A program made the translations under genes and the position numbers. Positions 1-5,002 of a stretch of 6,083 bases of DNA are shown here, one piece after another; within the stretch, counting starts at the first letter, position 1; each line of letters opens with the position of its first letter. This stretch comes from Ferruginibacter sp. (GTDB lineage: Bacteria; Bacteroidota; Bacteroidia; Chitinophagales; Chitinophagaceae). The notes under the pieces are model-generated. The model searched no databases. It had not been told where the DNA came from and was given only the letters and a program-made list of their open reading frames with translations. Where the stretch lies: assembly GCA_018057635.1 (NCBI GenBank), contig JAGPDJ010000167.1, forward strand, positions 1 to 6,083, given 5' to 3'.

Positions 1-195
1 GAGATGTAGCTTGTGGCTATATCCTGAGCGTAAAAATACTACTAAAATTATTAAATCCAAATTTAACTTGAGTTATTTTATGGTTGTCTGATATATTTTA
101 TTTCCGCTTATATTAAATAAATTCTTCAATTTACTGATTGTCAATCTATTAACTTTCCACTTCTTTAATATTTATATATGAAACCTGGTTTAACA

Positions 196-222
196 GACAG
201 GCTAAAATGGCTGTCCCTTTTT
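196..222 (+). terminator. Weak intrinsic-terminator-like hairpin
   Basis: GACAG (196-200) pairs with CTGTC (211-215) around a 10-base loop and is followed by CCCTTTTT (215-222). The order of stem then T-run fits a rho-independent terminator for a plus-strand gene ending left of here, which suits the open frames that stop at 71 or 91. The stem is only 5 bp with no GC-rich core, so this could be chance in AT-rich DNA. Confidence 0.3.
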
Positions 223-360
223 AAAAATATGGGTTAATAAAATATGAATTATATCATTTTTAATTAACTGATAACTTGCAACTTATATAACTAAAAAAAA
301 GATAAGAGGCTGCCAGAAAAACATCATTTTGTAAAGGAAAGCAAAAGAATAAACCTTTAA

Positions 361-405
361 TGCATTTCCTGGTGCCCTTCCAGATTTTTTTTCCAGGCCT
401 ATGCA
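361..405. repeat. Interrupted inverted repeat downstream of PepSY-like gene
   Basis: Two nested arms are visible. TGCAT (361-365) is complementary to ATGCA (401-405), and CCTGG (368-372) to CCAGG (393-397). They are separated by a 2/3-base internal loop and a 20-base terminal loop containing a run of eight T (385-392). It lies about 50-90 bases past the stop of the minus-strand gene ending at 452, so it could fold at the 3' end of that transcript and slow or end transcription. On the minus strand the T-run becomes an A-run inside the loop, so it is not a standard intrinsic terminator. Confidence 0.3.
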
Positions 406-451
406 ATGCTGATGCTTTAGATAAAAGCCCCTTATCAAGATTTCTTTAATG

Positions 452-901
452 TTATTTTTTTATCCTTTTCTCTACATAAATCTGCCCGTCTGAAAAGCAT
501 TTCAGCTTCAGAATTTTACTGACACCTTCAGCGGTTGCATAATAAACAGTTTGCCCTTCAAACAGTATTTCAGTTACATTGTTTAATATTGTGTAACCTT
601 CAAAATCCAGTTTCAATGACTTTGTAACATTCAATGGCACTTCAGATAATTGCAGTTTTCTTGAAATACCTATGAGTTCCCCCTTTTCATTATATGCAGC
701 ATTCACTTCTCTTTCATTGAGATTAAATGATGCAAAATAAAGCTCATCCGTTTGCTCCCAGGTTACATTTACTGCCCCGGAAAAATTCTTTTCAAATGCA
801 TCCTTAACTGTTTTAGATACATTGTCGCTACCGGTGTTTGCAAATGCGCTGGCACCGGTTAGCAGCATAAAAGCTGCAAAAATGGCTGTTAACTTTTTCA
901 T
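452..901 (-). CDS. Small secreted PepSY-like protein
   Basis: The product is 149 residues and of unknown precise function, exported to the periplasm or cell surface. Residues 1-21 form a clear Sec signal peptide: MKK, a hydrophobic core, then an A-F-A site with cleavage likely before N22. The mature part follows the pattern of the PepSY-like / beta-lactamase-inhibitor-like family common in Bacteroidota: a helix ending in an F-x-x-A-x-x-V-x-W segment (about 36-48), a Y-x-A-x-F strand (55-59), an A-A-Y-N-E-K-G turn (68-74), a second such helix-strand unit from about 85, and a basic end (EKRIKK). Known relatives are small secreted proteins without catalytic residues, thought to bind or inhibit partners. 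One cysteine, C135, is in the mature chain. The gene is alone on its strand and divergent from acpH. A -7 promoter element lies at 962-969, giving a leader of roughly 55 bases. Family assignment is by pattern, not by search. Confidence 0.8.
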   Translation of the reverse strand: MKKLTAIFAAFMLLTGASAFANTGSDNVSKTVKDAFEKNFSGAVNVTWEQTDELYFASFNLNEREVNAAYNEKGELIGISRKLQLSEVPLNVTKSLKLDFEGYTILNNVTEILFEGQTVYYATAEGVSKILKLKCFSDGQIYVEKRIKK

Positions 902-930
902 GTCTATACTTTTTATTGGTTAATTAATAC

Positions 931-949
931 TGCGGCATGGCTTACCGCA
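931..949 (-). promoter_or_regulatory. Leader hairpin of the PepSY-like gene
   Basis: TGCGG (931-935) and CCGCA (945-949) form a 5-bp, GC-rich stem around a 9-base loop. If transcription starts just downstream of the 962-969 element, this falls near the very 5' end of the PepSY-like mRNA, about 30 bases before its start codon. There it could stabilise the message or affect translation. On the plus strand it is followed by six T (950-955), so it could also act as a weak terminator for readthrough from the left. Either role is inference. Confidence 0.3.
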
Positions 950-961
950 TTTTTTACAATA

Positions 962-969
962 CAAAAGTA
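962..969 (-). promoter_or_regulatory. Bacteroidota -7 element for PepSY-like gene
   Basis: Read on the minus strand the bases are TACTTTTG, an exact match to TAnnTTTG, the -7 element used by the Bacteroidota primary sigma factor. It lies 61 bases upstream of the start codon at 901. A -33 TTTG at the usual spacing is not clear; the nearest TTG on this strand is at 985-987, about 15 bases away, which is short. AT-rich DNA gives such matches by chance. Confidence 0.45.
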
Positions 970-970
970 A

Positions 971-1002
971 ATTGTCGCAATACACAATAAATTGCATTAT
1001 TG
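971..1002. promoter_or_regulatory. Cluster of ATTG/CAAT inverted repeats, possible operator
   Basis: Three overlapping dyads are packed into 32 bases: ATTGT (971-975) with ACAAT (984-988); GCAAT (977-981) with ATTGC (991-995); and CAATAA (985-990) with TTATTG (997-1002). They cover the area just upstream of the candidate -7 element of the PepSY-like gene, where a regulator could bind. No known operator consensus is recognised, and no regulator gene is in the window. Confidence 0.25.
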
Positions 1003-1193
1003 ACCATGAACATTCTTTAAATGATTATAGTATTTAAACGGCAAAAATATAGTGCTTTAATTAATTTAAAAAAACCAGAAAACCCAATACTGTAAAGGGT
1101 TTTAATCTTTTTCTTAATAAAAATATAAATGATGCGATCGTAATGTTAAAAAGTGAAAACGGCAGGTATCACAGTTAGAAACTAACTTTAAGT

Positions 1194-1793
1194 ATGAATT
1201 ACCTGGCACATGCACATTTGTCTTTTGGAAATCCCCAGATTCTGATCGGGAATATGATCAGCGACTTTGTGAAGGGAAAAAAACAGTATGATTTTAACTC
1301 CATGATCCAAAAAGGGATCAAACTTCACCGTTCAATTGATAGTTTTACAGACGCTCATCCTGTAACCAAGGAAATGAAAGAGGTATTTAAACCGGCTTAT
1401 GGATTATATGCCGGTGCTTTTACAGATATTGTTTATGATTATTTTCTTGCCAATGACAGTAATGAATTTACATCTCATCAGGAACTGGAACTTTTCAGTA
1501 TCAATTCATATATGCATATTGAAAAGAAGCTGGCTGAACTGCCAACCGGTTTTCAACTGATCTTTCCGTATATGAAACAATATAACTGGTTGTATAATTA
1601 CAGGCATCCCTGGGGCATACAAAAAAGTTTTACCGGCCTGGTTAAAAGAGCAAAATATATGGAAGACCCTGATACCGCTTACAGGATCTTCACAGAAAAC
1701 CTGCAACAATTAAATTTACATTATGCTGAATTTTTCCCTTTGTTAAAAATTCATGCCACCCATACTTTAGCGCAATTATTAAATACCGATTAA
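1194..1793 (+). CDS. acpH: Acyl carrier protein phosphodiesterase
   Basis: A cytoplasmic hydrolase that removes the 4'-phosphopantetheine arm from holo-acyl carrier protein, giving apo-ACP, so it works opposite to holo-ACP synthase in fatty-acid metabolism. The 199 residues match the family length (E. coli AcpH has 193). The start is fixed by the conserved N-terminus, MNYLAHAHLS, seen across the AcpH/DUF479 family. Putative metal and catalytic residues of this HD-hydrolase-related fold are visible: H6 and H8, D24 in the G-N-M-I-S-D-F-V-K-G segment (19-28), H45-R46 with I48-D49, F51-T52-D53-H55 (HRSIDSFTDAHP, 45-56), and D78/D82 in FTDIVYDYFLA (76-86). There is no signal peptide. No exact promoter element was found in the 902-1193 gap for this strand. 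It is the first gene of the plus-strand run and ends 27 bases before the DUF2911 pair. Its physiological need in bacteria is poorly understood, but the family call is strong. Confidence 0.88.
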   Translation: MNYLAHAHLSFGNPQILIGNMISDFVKGKKQYDFNSMIQKGIKLHRSIDSFTDAHPVTKEMKEVFKPAYGLYAGAFTDIVYDYFLANDSNEFTSHQELELFSINSYMHIEKKLAELPTGFQLIFPYMKQYNWLYNYRHPWGIQKSFTGLVKRAKYMEDPDTAYRIFTENLQQLNLHYAEFFPLLKIHATHTLAQLLNTD

Positions 1794-1795
1794 TA

Positions 1796-1803
1796 TATCT
1801 TTG
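1796..1803 (+). promoter_or_regulatory. Bacteroidota -7 element before the DUF2911 pair
   Basis: TATCTTTG matches TAnnTTTG exactly. It begins just after the acpH stop codon and 25 bases before the start codon at 1821, so the leader would be about 10 bases. No -33 TTTG is seen at normal spacing. If active, it lets the DUF2911 pair, and perhaps asnB behind it, be transcribed independently of acpH. Confidence 0.4.
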
Positions 1804-1820
1804 AAAAAATCCTGTTTGTA

Positions 1821-2384
1821 ATGAAACGAATTCTTTTTGTAACCTTATCTCTTATTGTTAGTTACACTGCTGTTTTTTGTCAGAATAAAATCCCTCAACC
1901 CGACAAGTCTCCTATGGACATGAGTTATTATCCAGATAATTTCCCATTATTGAAGATACAGGAGAAAGCAAAAGAACCTCTCATAGCAAGGGTTGTTTAC
2001 AGCAGGCCACAAAAAAACGGCAGGGTGATTTTTGGCAACCTGATTGAATACGGCAAGTTGTGGAGATCAGGGGCAAACGAAGCCACCGAAATTGAATTTT
2101 TTCAACCGGTAAAGATCAAAAACTATAAAATTAAAAAAGGGCGCTACACATTATATACCATTCCAGACAGCAGCAGGTGGACCATAGTGCTTAACAAAGA
2201 AACCGATATCTGGGGCTCTTTCAAATACGATAAACAAAAAGATATTATGAGGATTGATGTTCCGGTGGAAAAACAAACTGACGCCATTGAATCTTTTTCT
2301 ATGTTTTTTGAAAAATCTGCTATTGGATTTTCTTTGCAGATAACCTGGGATGATGTAAAAGTTAGTTTACCAATTTCATTATGA
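1821..2384 (+). CDS. Secreted DUF2911 domain protein (copy 1)
   Basis: 187 residues, exported, function unknown. The first 20 residues are a Sec signal peptide (MKR, hydrophobic core, cleavage probably next to V-F-C-Q at 18-21). The cysteine at 20 is not in a good lipobox, because F19 stands at -1. The rest is one DUF2911 domain: Y-S-R-P-Q-K-N-G-R-V-I-F-G (60-72), Y-G-K-L-W-R-S-G-A-N-E-A-T (77-89), a V-K-I-K...G-R-Y-T-L-Y-T-I-P stretch (97-115), W-T-I-V-L-N (120-125), and a closing W-D-D-V-K-V-S-L-P-I (176-185). DUF2911 proteins are common in Bacteroidota, usually secreted and often carbohydrate- or envelope-associated by context only; no enzymatic role is established to my knowledge. The mature chain has no cysteine. 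Its stop overlaps the start of the second copy by four bases (ATGA, 2381-2384), suggesting translational coupling. The start is the first ATG giving a proper signal peptide. Confidence 0.85.
   Translation: MKRILFVTLSLIVSYTAVFCQNKIPQPDKSPMDMSYYPDNFPLLKIQEKAKEPLIARVVYSRPQKNGRVIFGNLIEYGKLWRSGANEATEIEFFQPVKIKNYKIKKGRYTLYTIPDSSRWTIVLNKETDIWGSFKYDKQKDIMRIDVPVEKQTDAIESFSMFFEKSAIGFSLQITWDDVKVSLPISL
1989..2020 (+). repeat. Direct repeat in DUF2911 copy 1
   Basis: These 32 bases recur at 2639-2670 with a single mismatch (G at 1995, A at 2645), and the last 25 (1996-2020) are identical. They encode the domain's R-V-V-Y-S-R-P-Q-K-N-G core. The copies are 650 bases apart and in the same frame, so they reflect duplication of the gene, with conserved or converted sequence at its most constrained point. 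A run of seven A (2011-2017) lies inside. Confidence 0.85.
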
Positions 2385-3049
2385 TATTTATGTATTTACA
2401 GAAAAAAATTACCCGTTTATTTCTTTTATGTTGCATTTCCATTGCCTTTCTCTTTTCCTGTAAATACAATATTAAACAGGATAATAAAGCTGAAACATTA
2501 ACAAAAGACTCACTGCCAGCTAAAGAAAAAATTAATCCTTATATAACTAATGACAAGTCGCCGTTGGATATAAGTTATTACCCGCAGGAATATCCTGTAT
2601 TGCGAATGAATGGCACAGATTCAGGTAAACTTGTGTGCAGGGTTATTTACAGCAGGCCACAAAAAAACGGAAGAATTATTTTTGGCAATGCTGATAAAAG
2701 CCTCTGTATATATGGCAAAGAATGGCGCCTGGGAGCCAATGAAGCAACCGAAATTGAGTTTTTCAAACAAGTGAATATCAATGGCAATAATATTAACAAG
2801 GGGCGTTATGTAATTTACTGTATCCCTTACCCGGATAAATGGACAATAGTAATAAACAGTAATCTCTACACCTGGGGACTACATATGGATCCTGCAAAAG
2901 ATATTTTTAAAACTGACGTACCGGTTACACAACAATTTCCGGCACTGGAAGATTTTACAATGGTATTTAAACCTGCTTCCTATGGTGCCGACCTGTTGAT
3001 GGCATGGGATAATGTTAAAACAGTTTTACCAATTTCTTTTTCAAAATAA
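2381..3049 (+). CDS. DUF2911 domain lipoprotein (copy 2)
   Basis: 222 residues, paralogue of the preceding gene, function unknown. A hydrophobic stretch (about 13-25) ends in L-F-S-C, with C27 as the probable lipidated cysteine. F at -2 is tolerated by the looser Bacteroidota lipobox but makes the call less than certain. Residues 28-55 are a polar linker without the acidic cluster that sends Bacteroidota lipoproteins to the surface, so a periplasm-facing location is the simpler guess. The DUF2911 domain follows: Y-S-R-P-Q-K-N-G-R-I-I-F-G (90-102), Y-G-K-E-W-R-L-G-A-N-E-A-T (111-123), G-R-Y-V-I-Y-C-I-P (141-149), W-T-I-V-I-N (154-159), W-D-N-V-K-T-V-L-P-I (209-218). Compared with copy 1 it has about five extra residues before the Y-G-K motif (around 104-110) and three added cysteines (86, 109, 147). 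The ATG at 2381 overlaps the previous stop; an in-frame ATG at 2390 (residue 4) is an equally possible start. Confidence 0.83.
   Translation: MIFMYLQKKITRLFLLCCISIAFLFSCKYNIKQDNKAETLTKDSLPAKEKINPYITNDKSPLDISYYPQEYPVLRMNGTDSGKLVCRVIYSRPQKNGRIIFGNADKSLCIYGKEWRLGANEATEIEFFKQVNINGNNINKGRYVIYCIPYPDKWTIVINSNLYTWGLHMDPAKDIFKTDVPVTQQFPALEDFTMVFKPASYGADLLMAWDNVKTVLPISFSK
2639..2670 (+). repeat. Direct repeat in DUF2911 copy 2
   Basis: Second copy of the 32-base block at 1989-2020, one mismatch at 2645. It encodes R-V-I-Y-S-R-P-Q-K-N-G and carries the same seven-A run (2661-2667). Identity drops sharply on both sides, apart from a shorter similar patch over the G-A-N-E-A-T-E-I-E-F-F codons. Confidence 0.85.
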
Positions 3050-3087
3050 ATTTTGGCTTTACTTACCGGAATAAGGATATTTACAAA

Positions 3088-4950
3088 ATGTGTGGCATAG
3101 CCGGAATCATTTCTCCCGATAAATTGGTTTTAAACCATCATGTACTGAAAAATATGGCAACGGCCATTGCTCACCGGGGGCCTGACGGTGAAGGTTACTG
3201 GATAAATAAAAACAATACAGCAGGTTTAGCGCACAGGAGGCTTGCGATCATCGATCTTTCTGAAGCCGCCGCCCAGCCAATGCATTACATGCAGCAATAC
3301 AGCATTGTTTACAACGGTGAAATTTATAATTACATTGAGCTAAAAAGAGAATTAAAAAAATCGGGTTATCATTTTACCACAGAAAGCGATACCGAAGTTA
3401 TACTTGCTGCCTACGATTGTTATAAAGAAAGATGCCTGCAATATTTTGATGGCATGTTCTCCTTTGCTATTTGGGATGATAAAGAACAAACCTTATTTGC
3501 AGCAAGGGACCGTTTTGGTGAAAAACCTTTTTACTACTATACCGAAAAAAATTTATTTGCGTTTGCCAGTGAAATGAAAGGTCTTTGGGCAGCAGGCATA
3601 GACAAAACCATTGAAAATAAAATGATCCTTAATTTTATCACACTTGGTTATGTTCAAAACCCGGCGAACAAATCACAAACTTTCTATAAAAACATCTTCT
3701 CATTGCCACCTGCACATTTCCTTAAATACAAAGCTGCAGGCAACCATATAAGTATTGAAAACTATTGGGATATAGATAAACAGGCACAGATTAAAATTAG
3801 TGAAGAAGCTGCTGTTAAAACCCTTGACACTTTCCTGTACACTTCTATAAACAGGAGGCTAAGAAGTGATGTGCCTGTTGGAGCAAGCCTCAGTGGCGGA
3901 CTGGATAGCTCATCAATTGTTTACTTCATCAGTAAACAATCTGGATATGGAACTGATAAGTTAAAAACATTTTCAGCCGTTTTTCCGGGATACGAAAAAA
4001 ATGAACAGAAATTTATCCGGCAGGTTACCAGTCATTTTAATATTGAAAATTATACAACTGCTCCTTCTGCCCATGGACTGATAAATGATTTTGAAAAACT
4101 TTGTTACCACCAGGAAGAACCATTTCTTTCATCAAGTATATATGCACAATACAAAGTTTATGAACTGGCAAAGATTAAAAACATAAAAGTTTTACTGGAT
4201 GGCCAGGGTGCAGATGAAATATTTGCCGGTTACCATAAATATGTACACTGGTATTTACAGGAACTGGTGAGCCGGAATAAATTTTCAGGCGCATCCAGGG
4301 AAAAGAACCTGCTTCAAAAGAACAATGTTAACTTTCCATGGAACCTGAAAAACATACTTGCTGCATTTTTGCCCTCTCATGCTTCCATTGCCCTTGAAAA
4401 AAAAGAATACAATAAGATCATTCACAATACAGATGTTACAACTAACCTGATGGGATACCTGAAAGGAAGGGAATGGGAAGGAATTCACAAACCCGTAGTT
4501 ACAAAATTAAATGACATCCTTTACTTCAATACAATGCAAAGCGGGCTGGAAGAATTATTGCGCTACAGCGACAGGAATGCTATGGCTCATGGCAGGGAAA
4601 TAAGGTTACCTTTTTTATATGATGAAATGGTAAAATTCATTTTTTCATTACCCTCAGGTTATAAGATCAGGAATGGCTTTACAAAATTCATATTGCGAAG
4701 TGTAATGGAGAATAAACTTCCGCACAATATTGTGTGGCGTACTGATAAGATCGGTTATGAACCTCCTCAAAAACAATGGATGGAAAACCCGTTGCTAAAA
4801 GATTTTTTGTATGAAGCAAAGGCCAAACTGGTTAAAGAAGACATCCTAAAACCACATGTGCTGGCAAAAAAACAAAAAATACATCATGCACATGATGCCG
4901 ACAATTATGACTGGCGTTATTTAAGTATTGCGCAAATGATGCATAAATAA
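3088..4950 (+). CDS. asnB: Asparagine synthetase, glutamine-hydrolysing (long form)
   Basis: A cytoplasmic enzyme that makes asparagine from aspartate, ATP and glutamine-derived ammonia through a beta-aspartyl-AMP intermediate. Its 620 residues match the long B. subtilis-type forms (about 615-630), not E. coli AsnB (554). The start is certain: MCGIAGI places the catalytic Cys2 of the class II glutaminase directly after Met1. The glutaminase domain (2 to about 215) shows H-R-R-L-A-I-I-D-L (49-57), Y-N-G-E-I-Y-N (75-81; N76-G77 oxyanion hole, E78), S-D-T-E-V-I-L (100-106) and A-R-D-R-F-G-E-K-P (139-147). The synthetase domain has the PP-loop S-L-S-G-G-L-D-S-S (267-275), D-G-Q-G-A-D-E (371-377), R-E-I-R-L-P-F-L (503-510) and R-T-D-K-I-G-Y (551-557). 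An oddity is Q373 where E. coli AsnB has Glu (SGEGSDE). Related amidotransferases act on sugar acids in polysaccharide clusters, but no such cluster is here, so asparagine synthesis is the simplest reading. The gap to the preceding gene is 38 bases, with a weak AAGGA at 3073-3077. Confidence 0.93.
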   Translation: MCGIAGIISPDKLVLNHHVLKNMATAIAHRGPDGEGYWINKNNTAGLAHRRLAIIDLSEAAAQPMHYMQQYSIVYNGEIYNYIELKRELKKSGYHFTTESDTEVILAAYDCYKERCLQYFDGMFSFAIWDDKEQTLFAARDRFGEKPFYYYTEKNLFAFASEMKGLWAAGIDKTIENKMILNFITLGYVQNPANKSQTFYKNIFSLPPAHFLKYKAAGNHISIENYWDIDKQAQIKISEEAAVKTLDTFLYTSINRRLRSDVPVGASLSGGLDSSSIVYFISKQSGYGTDKLKTFSAVFPGYEKNEQKFIRQVTSHFNIENYTTAPSAHGLINDFEKLCYHQEEPFLSSSIYAQYKVYELAKIKNIKVLLDGQGADEIFAGYHKYVHWYLQELVSRNKFSGASREKNLLQKNNVNFPWNLKNILAAFLPSHASIALEKKEYNKIIHNTDVTTNLMGYLKGREWEGIHKPVVTKLNDILYFNTMQSGLEELLRYSDRNAMAHGREIRLPFLYDEMVKFIFSLPSGYKIRNGFTKFILRSVMENKLPHNIVWRTDKIGYEPPQKQWMENPLLKDFLYEAKAKLVKEDILKPHVLAKKQKIHHAHDADNYDWRYLSIAQMMHK

Positions 4951-4973
4951 GCCGGCAATGGATTTATATTAAT

Positions 4974-4981
4974 TAATTTAG
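4974..4981 (+). promoter_or_regulatory. Weak -7-like element before PLP enzyme
   Basis: TAATTTAG has one mismatch to TAnnTTTG and lies 22 bases before the ATG at 5003, in the 52-base gap after asnB. No -33 element is seen. It could give the PLP enzyme its own start site, or be chance in an AT-rich gap. Confidence 0.2.
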
Positions 4982-5002
4982 CCTTTCAAAAATCAATAAA
5001 AG

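Larger units (their letters stand above)
1..451. other. Gene-poor, AT-rich left flank
   Basis: No convincing gene is visible in this stretch on either strand. Two plus-strand frames are open from the left edge and stop at 69-71 (22 codons) and 89-91 (29 codons); either could be the tail of a gene entering from the left, but neither peptide is recognisable. On the minus strand every frame is blocked within about 20 codons of the left edge, and no start codon leads off it. The remainder is rich in A/T runs. It contains a weak terminator-like hairpin (196-222), a 19-codon open frame starting at 178 that I do not regard as a gene, and an interrupted inverted repeat (361-405) downstream of the minus-strand gene that ends at 452. 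Confidence 0.6.

Noticed and set aside
178..237. 19-codon plus-strand open frame (ATG at 178) with a basic, partly hydrophobic product
   Set aside because: Too short to support, overlaps the terminator-like hairpin, no convincing promoter or ribosome site, and such frames are expected by chance.
306..325. Sequence resembling the GAGGCTGTC-type ends of some insertion sequences
   Set aside because: The match is loose, there is no partner inverted repeat, no transposase remnant and no target duplication in the window.
420..436. GATAA/TTATC hairpin just past the stop of the PepSY-like gene as its terminator
   Set aside because: The stem is five AT-rich pairs and no T-run follows on the minus strand.
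1042..1049. Second exact TAnnTTTG match on the minus strand (TATTTTTG)
   Set aside because: It would give a leader of about 135 bases, no -33 element is near, and it lies in an A-rich run where matches arise by chance; 962-969 is better placed.
1183..1190. TAACTTTA as a promoter element for acpH
   Set aside because: It has a mismatch and ends three bases before the start codon, so transcription would begin inside the gene.
1506..1709. Minus-strand open frame of 67 codons inside acpH
   Set aside because: It lies wholly antisense to a well-supported gene, its product has no recognisable motif, and no promoter-like element stands before it.
1821..1883. Copy 1 of DUF2911 as a lipoprotein through C20
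   Set aside because: The residues before the cysteine are A-V-F, and a bulky F at -1 does not fit a lipobox; an ordinary signal peptide is more likely.
4285..4488. Minus-strand open frame of 67 codons inside asnB
   Set aside because: Antisense to a region of asnB that aligns with the family; composition looks like a reverse-strand by-product.
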